Origin: Emticicia oligotrophica DSM 17448 | GTDB taxonomy: Bacteria > Bacteroidota > Bacteroidia > Cytophagales > Spirosomataceae | Reading direction: 5' to 3' | DNA: 64,000 nucleotides | NCBI RefSeq assembly: GCF_000263195.1 | Contig: NC_018748.1 | Location: 868,001 to 932,000 of the forward strand | Shown: in pieces, positions 25,755 to 35,135 of the stretch | Layout: each line of letters starts with the position of its first letter | Position numbering within the stretch: the first letter of the stretch is position 1 | Notes under the pieces: model-generated | The model's input: only the letters and a program-made list of their open reading frames with translations | Database searches by the model: none | What the model was told of the DNA's origin: nothing | Made by a program: the position numbers and the translations under genes

Positions 25755-26834
25755 TTACTCTAAAGATTTAATCCACTCTCTGATAAGTTCCACGCCCTCT
25801 TTATGGGTTGTTTTACGACCCACTTCTGGCATCATCACTCCAGGGTCGTTCGAATTAAGTCGATAAACAATGATTGATTCATCGGGCTTTCCTGGCACAA
25901 TATCATATTTCAAGTTTCCTGAACCTCGCCCAGCAGCAACAGGTGTTTTCAAAATTCCATAAGCAATAGGCTCAGTTTCATGAATACTCAAATTTAAACC
26001 TGAGGTTTGTGCTGGCCCACCCATTCTATGACAATGGGCACAATTAATATCTAACCAAATTCTAGCACGTGCTTCAAGGCTACCCGTTTCGGGCTTATTC
26101 CATACAGGAGCTTTGGGTATCTTTTCTAGGGCAGGCAGACCTGTCAAAACCCCCATATTTTGCCAATTAAACAATTGATTATCAGCTAAATAATCTTGAT
26201 TACTTGTTGATTGCGGACTATAAATGGATGCTTGTAATTGGCCATTCAATTGACGTGCTGATGGACCAATTGGTGACATTTTTTCGTTTCGATTATGGCA
26301 TCCTTTACATTGGTTCAAGTTCGGGATTCCATATTCATGTTTTTTCTTTTTACCATTGATATCAATGTAACTCACCTCTTTGGTGTCTCCAGCAACCTCC
26401 AAAAAAGCTTCAGTTTGTTCATCGTTCCAAACATAATCAAGGGCTTTCCAACCACTATCTTCATGAATCAACAAACGTGTTTCTATCAGCTTTCTTCCAG
26501 CATTTGGTTTACGAAAATCGTTGGGATAATAAAAAGTTTTAATGATGGTTGTTCCAATCGGAAAATCTAATACTTCCTTTTCGTTATAAGTAGCTACTTG
26601 ATTTTCAGGAATTTTCACAAAACGAAGCTTTTCTGCATAATCCGTAAACAAAGGTGTATTTAATGTATAAGGAATTACCCCTTTGGCTGGCTTTTGTTCA
26701 GCAGGATTTCCCTCAAAAAACTGATAATCAGAAAGCTTTTCTTTGGGCATTGTTGCTTCGATATCAGACTTTTGATAAAAAGCCGATAAAGCAAAAATGC
26801 TTACAGATATCACTAATAAAAATACTCTTTTCAT
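25755..26834 (-). CDS. SO2930-family diheme c-type cytochrome
   Basis: 359 aa with an N-terminal signal peptide. Two CxxCH haem-binding motifs are present, CKGCH near residue 178 and CAHCH near residue 268. The N-terminal half carries the family features PYTLNTPLFTDYAEKLRF and DFPIGTTIIKTFYYPNDF. The C-terminus has a candidate methionine ligand in GVMMPEVGR. It belongs to the family known as TIGR03806, which recurs beside a beta-helix protein family (TIGR03805), as here. Electron transfer in the periplasm or at the outer membrane is likely, but no role for the pair is established. Confidence 0.9.
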   Translation of the reverse strand: MKRVFLLVISVSIFALSAFYQKSDIEATMPKEKLSDYQFFEGNPAEQKPAKGVIPYTLNTPLFTDYAEKLRFVKIPENQVATYNEKEVLDFPIGTTIIKTFYYPNDFRKPNAGRKLIETRLLIHEDSGWKALDYVWNDEQTEAFLEVAGDTKEVSYIDINGKKKKHEYGIPNLNQCKGCHNRNEKMSPIGPSARQLNGQLQASIYSPQSTSNQDYLADNQLFNWQNMGVLTGLPALEKIPKAPVWNKPETGSLEARARIWLDINCAHCHRMGGPAQTSGLNLSIHETEPIAYGILKTPVAAGRGSGNLKYDIVPGKPDESIIVYRLNSNDPGVMMPEVGRKTTHKEGVELIREWIKSLE

Positions 26835-26916
26835 TTATTAAACTTCTTTTTAGGCAAAACCTTAGTACCAAACACATTTAAAGTGATTTCTCGATAGCAC
26901 TTTAGGCTCTGACTAT

Positions 26917-28068
26917 TTACTTACAAGCATATTTACTTGCATCACGTATGATATTTTTGAAACCATTTTCGGCATCAATGTTGGCAAAAGTTTCATTCTT
27001 GTTGCCTTTGATACAAATGACCGTGTTAGGATTTTTATCATCGACAATACCATCCCATAAGATATGAGGTACATTCTTACCAAATCTTAGTTTAAATCTA
27101 TAAATTTGTCCGAAACGACCACGGTGTGTAGCCTTGACTGATTCTCGCTCAAGGACATTGTTTTTAACAGTAATTTTCTCTGGATAAGGGTAATAATCTT
27201 TGTCTTTAATAGGATTCTCAGTAATGAAATAACTAATTACTCCTACACTCATTGATTTATTATTAATAATCTGATTATCAAATATATCTACATTATTTGC
27301 CGCTAAAATTAAAACCCCTGTTCCATCTGGCACTTTGCCAACGATATTACCTTTCGGAGCAAAATTTGGGAAATTATTATGATGTACATTGTTTTTATAA
27401 ACCTTCGTAAATCCTCCTTTTTTAAGCACTAAATCAGGCAAATCAAATACTAAAATACCTCCCGTATTTTCGGTAGCTTCATTTTCATACACTTCGGCAT
27501 TGAGCGAATTTTCTATTTCTATACCCGCCACATTATGATAAGCTCTTGAATTTCTTACAATTATATCTTTCGACTGCCCAACGTATATACCTGCGTCAGA
27601 AGCACCAATAGCTTCGCAACCTTCAATCAAAACTTTCTCACATTGAACAGGATATAGCCCATACGACCCATTGGTTTCTTTAGGTTCACCAGTCCATTCA
27701 GTTTTTACGTTTCTAAAAGTAATGCCGATTACATTCATAGTTTTTACGGCATCGCCTTTTGTATCTTGTACCGTCAAGTCTTCAATGATTATATTTTCGG
27801 CATTTGATACTCTAATTCCTTCAGCTCCATCTGTTTGTCCTTTAAAAGATAAAATTGTTTTATCCTTACCTTTCCCTTTAATAATGATATTCTTTTTACC
27901 CTCTAATGAAAGGCTCCCAGTAAATGTAAACGACCCTTCATCTAATTGAATCGTTGAGCCATTTTCGGCCATAATAAACTGAGTTTGAATTTTTTTCTGA
28001 ATATCTTTTTGGGCAAAAGCAATCGAAACAGACAACGAAAGACCCAAAACTGAAATAATTCTTTTCAT
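26917..28068 (-). CDS. Parallel beta-helix protein, partner of the diheme cytochrome
   Basis: 383 aa from the ATG at 28068, the first residues of which form a signal peptide (RIISVLGLSLSVSIAFAQ). The body is a right-handed parallel beta-helix of repeating short strands (IIIKGKGKDKTILSFKG, ENIIIEDLTVQDTKGDAV, DIIVRNSRAYHN). It matches the family TIGR03805, which regularly forms a two-gene unit with the SO2930 cytochrome family. The cytochrome gene follows 82 bp downstream on the same strand. Beta-helices of this kind often bind or cut polysaccharide, but no catalytic residue is evident. Confidence 0.88.
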   Translation of the reverse strand: MKRIISVLGLSLSVSIAFAQKDIQKKIQTQFIMAENGSTIQLDEGSFTFTGSLSLEGKKNIIIKGKGKDKTILSFKGQTDGAEGIRVSNAENIIIEDLTVQDTKGDAVKTMNVIGITFRNVKTEWTGEPKETNGSYGLYPVQCEKVLIEGCEAIGASDAGIYVGQSKDIIVRNSRAYHNVAGIEIENSLNAEVYENEATENTGGILVFDLPDLVLKKGGFTKVYKNNVHHNNFPNFAPKGNIVGKVPDGTGVLILAANNVDIFDNQIINNKSMSVGVISYFITENPIKDKDYYPYPEKITVKNNVLERESVKATHRGRFGQIYRFKLRFGKNVPHILWDGIVDDKNPNTVICIKGNKNETFANIDAENGFKNIIRDASKYACK

Positions 28069-28259
28069 AAGTTTTAAAAGAGGTTGAAGAAATTTAGTAC
28101 AAAATAACAATTTTTTGAGTGAATAAATATTTGATAAATGTCAAAAAAAGCTAAAATTCAAATAAAAAAGTAAACAAAACTAAAATATAAAAATCAGCAA
28201 TAATTGGCCAAAACAGTATAAACTTATTCTATTTTTAAAGTATTTTTATACAAAATACT

Positions 28260-28267
28260 TATATTTG
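28260..28267 (+). promoter_or_regulatory. -7 box of ftsK
   Basis: TATATTTG matches the Bacteroidota consensus and lies 34 bp before the chosen ftsK start. It supports the ATG at 28302 over a TTG at 28281. Confidence 0.45.
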
Positions 28268-28301
28268 TCACCAATTTCCATTGCTTTCCTATTGCATAAC
28301 G

Positions 28302-30881
28302 ATGCCCGATAATAGTAATTCTTTTCGCAAAAAACAGCCACCTAAGGCCAATACTGGCTCTAGTAAAGGCAATCCCTCGAGTAGCAAGGCGGGTGGCAAT
28401 CAAGTACCGATAGACTTTAATTTCAATAAAGAAAATTATCAACTTGCATTAGGTATTTTCTTACTGGCCTTATCGCTCATACTTTTTTTATCTTTCGTTT
28501 CTTATCTATTTACCGGCGATGCTGACCAAGATGTAGTACAAAGAACATTTTGGGATTCGATTAAAAACGCTGATAAAAAGGCTCAAAATATTATTGGATT
28601 ATTAGGAGCGAAACTATCTCACTATTTTATTTTCGAATGGTTCGGATTAGCCGCGTTCGGCTGGGTTCCAGTTCTCACGTGGGCAGGGTATCGTTTGGTA
28701 TCAAAAAAGGATTTATTGCCTTATAATTTCAATCGTTTTACAATTTCTAGCATCTTCTACATTTTTTGGACTAGTATTTTTATTGGTTACTTTGTTTGGG
28801 TCTTCGACCTTCAGGGGGGGACACTCTGTGGAGGTTTAGGTTATGCCGTTAATCATTTCTTCCAGCAAGCTATTGGTTGGGGCGGAATTGTTGTTATTTT
28901 AGTTATTTTGGCGGGTTGGCTAATCTTTTTTCATGGCTTTACTCAATTTGACGATTGGTTTTTTGCTAAATATTTCAAAAAAGATTCAAGTGAAGAGGAA
29001 GATGATATTTCAACCGAAAGGATTCGCAAGGCCGTACAGGTAGATATTGAAGATGAACTTGAGAAAACTGATAATTCTTTCCGAAAAGCTACTCCTCCTT
29101 CGCCTGTACCAATCATTGACGAAGCTAACTCAATTACTTTAGAAACCGAACAACCTAAGGTTAAACAAGAGGATATTATTGTTCCGAAACCATTTGAAGA
29201 AGTTACGTTTGAGATTGAAGATAAAACCAAAGAAAAAAGTACTCTTCCAAATGAACCATTTAAAGGTGGGCCAACCTTTATCATTGAAAATATACCAGAA
29301 CCCGCACCACCAACCGATACTTTTGGTGGTGATTTAGATGATGATGATATAAATGAGAAAGTTTTGAAGGATTTCGGGCTATTTGACCCAACTCTTGACC
29401 TTGGAAATTATCAGTATCCTCCAATTACATTATTAAGTGAATATGGAAATACTGGTACTAAAGTTACGGAAGAAGAACTCGAAGCCAATAAAAATAATAT
29501 CGTAGAAACCATGCGAAATTTCCAAATCGGAATCTCGAGCATCAAAGCCACCATTGGACCTACGGTAACGCTCTATGAGATTGTTCCAGAAGCAGGAATA
29601 CGTATCTCAAAAATCAAAAACTTAGAAGATGATATTGCCTTAAACTTAGCAGCTTTGGGTATTCGTATCATCGCTCCAATGCCAGGGAAAGGCACCGTTG
29701 GTATTGAAGTACCGAATAAAAATCGTGAAATGGTAACGATGAAATCGGTTATTGCAAGTGATAAGTTTCAAAAAACAAATTTTGATTTACCAATTATTCT
29801 TGGCAAAACCATTTCTAATGAGATTTTCGTAACCGATTTAGCCAAGATGCCTCACTTACTTATGGCCGGAGCTACAGGTCAAGGTAAATCAGTAGGTTTG
29901 AATGTAATTTTGGCATCTTTACTTTATAAAAAACACCCAGCACAAATCAAATTTGTATTGGTTGACCCTAAGAAAGTTGAACTAACACTTTATAATAAAA
30001 TTGAGCGACATTTCTTGGCCATGCTCCCAAATGCCGAAGAAGCCATCATCACCGATACGAAGAAAGTAGTTTATACCCTTAATTCGCTTTGTATTGAGAT
30101 GGATAATCGCTACAATTTACTCAAAGATGCGGGTGTAAGAAATCTCAAAGAATACAATGCAAAGTTTGTGCAACGTCGCCTAAATCCCGATAAGGGCCAC
30201 CGATATTTACCTTATATTGTATTGGTAATAGATGAGTTGGCCGATTTGATGATGACTGCTGGCAAAGAAGTAGAACAACCCATTGCTCGTTTGGCTCAGT
30301 TGGCCCGTGCCATTGGTATTCACTTAATTGTAGCTACACAACGTCCTTCGGTAAACGTCATTACGGGTCTTATTAAAGCCAACTTCCCAGCACGTTTGTC
30401 GTTTAAAGTTACTTCTAAAATCGACTCACGTACCATTTTAGATACAGGTGGTTCGGAGCAATTGGTTGGAAATGGAGATATGCTTCTTTCGATGGGCTCA
30501 GATATGGTGCGTTTACAATGTCCATTTGTAGATACACCAGAAGTAGAAGAGATTTGTGAATTTATTGGTAGTCAACGAGCTTACGATTCTGCGTATATGT
30601 TACCTGAATTCTACGGAGATGAAGATAACGAAACCGTTGAGTTCGATGCTTCTGAACTTGACCCAATGTTTGAAGATGCCGCTCGTTTGATAGTGACGCA
30701 TCAACAAGGAAGTACTTCATTAATTCAACGTAAGATGAAGTTGGGCTATAATCGAGCAGGCCGTATCATTGACCAACTTGAAGGAGCTGGCATCGTTGGG
30801 CCATTTGAAGGTAGTAAAGCACGAGAAGTTTTAGTGAAAGATTTAGAACATTTAGACGAAATTTTAAGAAGATTGCGATAA
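28302..30881 (+). CDS. ftsK: DNA translocase FtsK
   Basis: 859 aa from the ATG at 28302 (MPDNSNSFRKKQP); a TTG 7 codons earlier is less likely. Four membrane helices lie between about residues 45 and 215, then an acidic linker, then the RecA-like motor with Walker A MAGATGQGKSVGLN, Walker B YIVLVIDELADLMM and VATQRPSVNVITG. The C-terminal gamma domain (STSLIQRKMKLGYNRAGRIIDQLE) would read chromosome polarity sequences. FtsK sits at the division septum and clears the chromosome terminus. lolA follows 125 bp later, a common arrangement in Bacteroidota. Confidence 0.97.
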   Translation: MPDNSNSFRKKQPPKANTGSSKGNPSSSKAGGNQVPIDFNFNKENYQLALGIFLLALSLILFLSFVSYLFTGDADQDVVQRTFWDSIKNADKKAQNIIGLLGAKLSHYFIFEWFGLAAFGWVPVLTWAGYRLVSKKDLLPYNFNRFTISSIFYIFWTSIFIGYFVWVFDLQGGTLCGGLGYAVNHFFQQAIGWGGIVVILVILAGWLIFFHGFTQFDDWFFAKYFKKDSSEEEDDISTERIRKAVQVDIEDELEKTDNSFRKATPPSPVPIIDEANSITLETEQPKVKQEDIIVPKPFEEVTFEIEDKTKEKSTLPNEPFKGGPTFIIENIPEPAPPTDTFGGDLDDDDINEKVLKDFGLFDPTLDLGNYQYPPITLLSEYGNTGTKVTEEELEANKNNIVETMRNFQIGISSIKATIGPTVTLYEIVPEAGIRISKIKNLEDDIALNLAALGIRIIAPMPGKGTVGIEVPNKNREMVTMKSVIASDKFQKTNFDLPIILGKTISNEIFVTDLAKMPHLLMAGATGQGKSVGLNVILASLLYKKHPAQIKFVLVDPKKVELTLYNKIERHFLAMLPNAEEAIITDTKKVVYTLNSLCIEMDNRYNLLKDAGVRNLKEYNAKFVQRRLNPDKGHRYLPYIVLVIDELADLMMTAGKEVEQPIARLAQLARAIGIHLIVATQRPSVNVITGLIKANFPARLSFKVTSKIDSRTILDTGGSEQLVGNGDMLLSMGSDMVRLQCPFVDTPEVEEICEFIGSQRAYDSAYMLPEFYGDEDNETVEFDASELDPMFEDAARLIVTHQQGSTSLIQRKMKLGYNRAGRIIDQLEGAGIVGPFEGSKAREVLVKDLEHLDEILRRLR

Positions 30882-30903
30882 ACAACCAATTGAATTATTT
30901 TTG
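30873..30903 (+). promoter_or_regulatory. Candidate promoter of lolA
   Basis: TATTTTTG at 30896-30903 fits the -7 box, with TTG at 30873-30875 about 20 bp upstream. It overlaps the end of ftsK and would give lolA a leader of nearly 100 nt. Confidence 0.4.
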
Positions 30904-31006
30904 CGTCTTAATTGTTTTAGTGTAATTGAGATTAATAAAAATTAATCTTTTTCTGATAAGCTCTATCTAACTAAATAAAACAAGAGCAATATTAACCATT
31001 ATAAAG

Positions 31007-31654
31007 ATGAAAAAAATACTCGTTTTAACTGCTAATCTATTACTTGTTAGTGGTTTAGTAATGGCTCAGAAAGATAAGAGAGCAACCGCTATTTTAGATG
31101 AAATGAGCAAAAAATACCAAACAATGAAATCGTTTAGTGCCTCATTTACTTATGGCATTGAAGGAACAAATGCCAAACTCACGGAGTCTTATAAAGGCGA
31201 TGTAACAGTAAAAGGTGCGAAGTTTCGTTTGAAAATGGCAGGCCAAGAGGTTTTTACTAATGGCAAAGAAATGTACTCTTATGTCAAGGAAACGAACGAA
31301 TGTAGTGTAACAGAATTCAACCCAAATGAAATGGATGCTCTTTCGCCAACTAAAATCTACACGATTTATAAGAAAGGCTATAAATATGTTTTCTTGGAAG
31401 AAGTAAAAGAAGGCAGCCAGTTTTATGAGGTAGTTGAGCTTTCTCCAGAAGATAAAACAAGCAAAGTAGCTAAGGTTCAGATTAAAGTTGATAAGAAAGA
31501 TAAATCAGTGAAATCTTGGAAAGTATGGGATAAAAATGGCAAACGTACTGTTTTCCGTGTCGATAAGTTTATGCCAAATGCTCCAGCCGATGATAAGTTT
31601 TTCACATTCGATAAAAAGAAATATCCAGGTGTAGAAGTGGTCGATTTAAGATAA
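31007..31654 (+). CDS. lolA: LolA-like outer-membrane lipoprotein carrier
   Basis: 215 aa with a cleavable signal peptide (LVLTANLLLVSGLVMAQ). The fold is the LolA half-barrel: a leading helix with ILDEMSKKYQTMKSFSASFTYG, long beta strands, FRLKMAGQEVFTNGKEMYSYV and a C-terminal FTFDKKKYPGVEVVDLR. It ferries lipoproteins across the periplasm from LolCDE to the outer membrane. It is directly downstream of ftsK and has its own terminator. Confidence 0.9.
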   Translation: MKKILVLTANLLLVSGLVMAQKDKRATAILDEMSKKYQTMKSFSASFTYGIEGTNAKLTESYKGDVTVKGAKFRLKMAGQEVFTNGKEMYSYVKETNECSVTEFNPNEMDALSPTKIYTIYKKGYKYVFLEEVKEGSQFYEVVELSPEDKTSKVAKVQIKVDKKDKSVKSWKVWDKNGKRTVFRVDKFMPNAPADDKFFTFDKKKYPGVEVVDLR

Positions 31655-31671
31655 TTATCTATAACTTGCAA

Positions 31672-31704
31672 GCCCTGTTTTCAATGAAAACAGGGCTTTT
31701 TTAT
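31672..31704 (+). terminator. Terminator after lolA
   Basis: A 14-bp perfect inverted repeat around one base, with core AAGCCCTGTTTTCA, is followed by a run of T residues. Confidence 0.92.
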
Positions 31705-31746
31705 TTCCTATTATTTTCTAATCTTTGCGAATAAACTCTTATCAAT

Positions 31747-32331
31747 ATGCTCTCATTGGCTTTTGCTTGGCTTCTTTATGGAACAATTCATAGTATCATG
31801 GCAAGTAATTATTTTAAAAAATTTGCAGCAAAATTATTGGGGACAAACTTTCGTTTTTATAGATTAATCTATAATTTTTTAGCCATTATTTTACTCATTC
31901 CTGTTTTTATAATTGCCCATTCGGCTCCTAAAAATCCTCTTTGGCAAGTATCCCTTTTTCAAATAATTATTGGTCAAATTATGAGTTTCTATGGTCTATT
32001 TTTTATATTAAAGGCATTAAGAGGCTATGATTTAGGAGAATTTAGTGGATTTGATTTCGATAAAAAACAAGCTAAAAATGAGTTCAAAAATGATGGTTTA
32101 TTGAAATATATGCGTCATCCCATTTACTTTGGCATTTTAGTATTGATATGGGGAACAGTCATCACCGACGCCTCTACGAGAAGTTTATCGAATGCTATTG
32201 CACTGACGATTTATTTATTCATTGGAATATACTTTGAAGAGAAAAAACTAGTAGAAGTATTCGGCGAGGAGTATGAAAGGTATCAACAAAATGTACCAAT
32301 GCTGATACCTTTCTTAAAATTTAATTTCTAA
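31747..32331 (+). CDS. Integral membrane methyltransferase-like protein (ICMT/NnrU type)
   Basis: 194 aa with four or five membrane helices. The C-terminal third carries the isoprenylcysteine-methyltransferase-like cofactor region: LLKYMRHPIYFGILVLIWG, then FEEKKLVEVFGEEYERYQQ and VPMLIP at the end. Members methylate small thiols, lipids or prenylated groups, or belong to the NnrU group of unknown function; the substrate cannot be read here. It is tail-to-tail with the gene ending at 32333, with one base between. Confidence 0.78.
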   Translation: MLSLAFAWLLYGTIHSIMASNYFKKFAAKLLGTNFRFYRLIYNFLAIILLIPVFIIAHSAPKNPLWQVSLFQIIIGQIMSFYGLFFILKALRGYDLGEFSGFDFDKKQAKNEFKNDGLLKYMRHPIYFGILVLIWGTVITDASTRSLSNAIALTIYLFIGIYFEEKKLVEVFGEEYERYQQNVPMLIPFLKFNF

Positions 32332-32332
32332 A

Positions 32333-33052
32333 TCAATTCTGTTCAAATTTTGGTGCTCTACTATCAAATTTAGCGTAATTCCCAGCGACAGTTGCGGCAT
32401 TTCCAAAACCACATTCATAAGCTTCATCTAAATATATGATACTGGCTCCACCATCAAAAAACGATATTTTTAATAAACACTTGCCGTATTCCTTATTTTC
32501 ATAGATGGCTTCGTTTTTAAACAATTTTAAACTCGTTTTTTCAATAATTGCTTGATTATAGCTTGGAGCCCCCCTCACAGCTTGAATTTCTAAGATTATT
32601 TTATCTTTGCCCACTTGCTGTACATACATATTTCCCGAGCCACCATCTTTGCCAAAATTATAAGCATAAGAACCAGTTACAGATTTTATTTCGGGCTTAT
32701 CGATTGAAATGATATTATTTTTCTTCATACTAAAACTCATTTCTTTCCCTGCAGGGTTCGACCACCTACCACTAATATCATCACCTTTTTTAGTACCAAA
32801 ATACATACCTGTGATTTCGGCTTTATCGCCAAACTCATGTAAAGTAAAGTTTTCTTTTTCGAGTGAACCCACAACTTTTATCGGTTGCCCTACTCGCTTA
32901 TATGACAGTGTCCCATAAACTAAATTAGCATCAAAAGTAAGGACTAGGTTAATCGGGATTTTACTAATGAATCCGTCATAAGTAATCTGTGTAAGTTTTG
33001 TCTGGGCAAAGGTTAAATGACATATAAGGGCTAACAAAATAGTTTTTTTCAT
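32333..33052 (-). CDS. Exported protein of unknown function
   Basis: 239 aa with a short signal peptide (MKKTILLALICHLTFAQ). The mature protein is beta-rich, with repeated patterns such as ITGMYFGTKKGDDISGRW and VTGSYAYNFGKDGGSGNMY that may be the strands of a lipocalin-like or duplicated barrel. Two cysteines near the C-terminus (KCLLKI and YECGFG) could form a disulphide. No known family was recognised. It sits alone between convergent and divergent neighbours. Confidence 0.65.
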   Translation of the reverse strand: MKKTILLALICHLTFAQTKLTQITYDGFISKIPINLVLTFDANLVYGTLSYKRVGQPIKVVGSLEKENFTLHEFGDKAEITGMYFGTKKGDDISGRWSNPAGKEMSFSMKKNNIISIDKPEIKSVTGSYAYNFGKDGGSGNMYVQQVGKDKIILEIQAVRGAPSYNQAIIEKTSLKLFKNEAIYENKEYGKCLLKISFFDGGASIIYLDEAYECGFGNAATVAGNYAKFDSRAPKFEQN

Positions 33053-33151
33053 AGCATTTTTTTAATTAAGCAATGCAAGATAAAGATTTTCGCTTTTCTT
33101 TGTAAAAAAAATATTCTTCCATAACCAAACTCTTATCAACACTAACACGAC

Positions 33152-33760
33152 ATGAAACTTAAATCAAGTCTTTCGTTATTTATTTTGTTATCACTTTCAG
33201 TAGTGAGTTTCGCACAAAAAGGAAAAAAACAAACACTTTTCAATGGAAAAGACCTAACAGGATGGAAAATCTATGGTACCGAAAAATGGTACGTTGAAGA
33301 TGGTCTATTAGTATGCGAAAGTGGCCCAGACAAAGAATATGGCTACTTGGGAACTGATAAGAAGTTTAAGGATTTTGAACTTACTTTAGAGTTTAAACAA
33401 GAAGCCAATGGGAATAGTGGTGTTTTCTTCCACTCGTCAATTGAGGGTACTAAAATTGCCGGTTGGCAAGCAGAAGTTGCTCCTCCAGGGAGCTCTACTG
33501 GCGGCATATATGAGTCTTACGGACGTGGCTGGTTAATAAAGCCAGAACCAGAGAAAGACAAAGCCCTAAAAATGGGAGAATGGAATAAAATGACTGTAAA
33601 AGTAGTAGGTAACCAAGTAACTACTTTTTTAAATGGTACACAAATGATTACCCTCAACGATGATAAAATAGGTGCAAAAGATGGTTGCATTGCCCTACAA
33701 ATTCATAGTGGCGGCGGTATTAAAGTAAAATGGCGTAAGATTAAAGTAAAAGAACTATAA
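33152..33760 (+). CDS. DUF1080 (3-keto-disaccharide hydrolase-type) protein
   Basis: 202 aa with a signal peptide ending at residue 21. The concanavalin-like domain is recognised from LFNGKDLTGWKIYG near the start, FKDFELTLEFKQ, NSGVFFHSS and VKWRKIKVKEL at the end, all standard for DUF1080. This domain occurs in enzymes that act on 3-keto sugars, and in many predicted cell-surface proteins. The MFS transporter gene follows 58 bp later on the same strand, which suggests uptake of a sugar product. Confidence 0.9.
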   Translation: MKLKSSLSLFILLSLSVVSFAQKGKKQTLFNGKDLTGWKIYGTEKWYVEDGLLVCESGPDKEYGYLGTDKKFKDFELTLEFKQEANGNSGVFFHSSIEGTKIAGWQAEVAPPGSSTGGIYESYGRGWLIKPEPEKDKALKMGEWNKMTVKVVGNQVTTFLNGTQMITLNDDKIGAKDGCIALQIHSGGGIKVKWRKIKVKEL

Positions 33761-33818
33761 TAGAACACATAGCCATTATTGGGTTATACGTTTCTTATAC
33801 CTAAACCTAAAACTATTT

Positions 33819-35078
33819 ATGAATCAAGAAAAAAGTACGTTTCAGCACCTTTTTAGCTTACCTGTAATTGTAGCAGCATTAGGCTACTTTGTAGATATTT
33901 ATGACCTCCAGCTATTCGGAATTGTGAGGGTTCAAAGCCTTGAAAGTTTAGGACTCACCACAAAGGAGGAAATTTCATCAATTGGTACCAATATCATTAA
34001 CTTTCAGATGATTGGCCTCTTATTAGGAGGAATTTTATGGGGGGTACTTGGCGATAAGAAAGGTCGTCTTTCAGTACTTTTTGGTTCAATCATCACTTAT
34101 TCATTAGCTAATATTTCTTGTGGTTTAATTCCACACATTAGTTTTATGGATAAGATTGAGGCTTACAAATGGTTACGCTTCATTGCAGGTATAGGTCTTG
34201 CAGGTGAATTAGGAGCCGGTATTACACTTGTATCCGAAGTTTTACCTAAACACCTACGTGCCATTGGAACTTCTTTGGTTGCGGGTATTGGTCTTTTAGG
34301 TGCGGTAGTTGCCACTTTTACAGTAAAACTTTCAGGCGACTGGACAATTGCTTATTTCATTGGTGGTGGTTTGGGTGTTGCACTCCTTCTTCTTCGTGTA
34401 GGTGTCATCGAATCGGGTATTTTCAAAGAAGTAGCTAATAAGAAACACGTTCAAAGAGGTAACTTCCTTTCTTTCTTTACTAACTGGAATCGCTTTGTCA
34501 TCTACATGAAATGTATTGGTATTGGCCTTCCAACATGGTTTTGTATCGGAATCCTCACTTATTTAAGTAATGAATTTGGGGAAGCCTTAGGAATTACTGA
34601 AAAAGTTGACCCAGGTTTAGCCATCATGTGGGCTTATATTGGTATTTCTGTTGGTGACTTTTTCAGTGGTTTTATCAGTCAGGCCATGCATTCTCGCAAA
34701 AAAGCAATTGCAGTGATGATGGCTTTTGCATTAATTGGTGTAGTGGTATTATTATTTACACCAACTGTAAAAAGTGCGAGCATGTATTATGCCATTTGTT
34801 GTTGGTTGGGCTTAGGAACTGGCTACTGGGCAATGTTTGTAACAGTAGGTGCCGAACAATTTGGAACTAACCTTCGTGCCACTGCTGCCACAACCGTTCC
34901 AAACATGGTGCGTGGTACAGTAGTTTTAATGACAACGCTTTATAAATTCTTTAAGCCAGACCAAGGTGTCATTATTGCTGGAGCAATTGTTGGGATTATA
35001 TGCTTTGTTTTAGGCTTTTACTCTACTTTGAGCATTCCAGAAACGCATAATAAAGATTTAGACTTCTTAGAAGAGTAA
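33819..35078 (+). CDS. MFS transporter
   Basis: 419 aa with 12 predicted membrane helices. The loop between helices 2 and 3 has GGILWGVLGDKKGRLSVLFG, the classical MFS signature. The family resembles sugar or organic-acid symporters; the substrate is not clear. Charged residues in the first helix (DIYDLQLF) suggest proton coupling. It is in a likely operon with the DUF1080 gene, pointing to a carbohydrate. Confidence 0.88.
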   Translation: MNQEKSTFQHLFSLPVIVAALGYFVDIYDLQLFGIVRVQSLESLGLTTKEEISSIGTNIINFQMIGLLLGGILWGVLGDKKGRLSVLFGSIITYSLANISCGLIPHISFMDKIEAYKWLRFIAGIGLAGELGAGITLVSEVLPKHLRAIGTSLVAGIGLLGAVVATFTVKLSGDWTIAYFIGGGLGVALLLLRVGVIESGIFKEVANKKHVQRGNFLSFFTNWNRFVIYMKCIGIGLPTWFCIGILTYLSNEFGEALGITEKVDPGLAIMWAYIGISVGDFFSGFISQAMHSRKKAIAVMMAFALIGVVVLLFTPTVKSASMYYAICCWLGLGTGYWAMFVTVGAEQFGTNLRATAATTVPNMVRGTVVLMTTLYKFFKPDQGVIIAGAIVGIICFVLGFYSTLSIPETHNKDLDFLEE

Positions 35079-35098
35079 GAATTTAGAAACAGATAACT

Positions 35099-35130
35099 AA
35101 AAAAGCGATGAGAACCCATCGCTTTTTTTT
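35099..35130. terminator. Bidirectional terminator between convergent genes
   Basis: AAAAAGCGATG pairs with CATCGCTTTTT around a short loop and runs into eight T residues. It serves the MFS gene and faces the GroES-like gene. Confidence 0.88.
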
Positions 35131-35135
35131 GTGAA

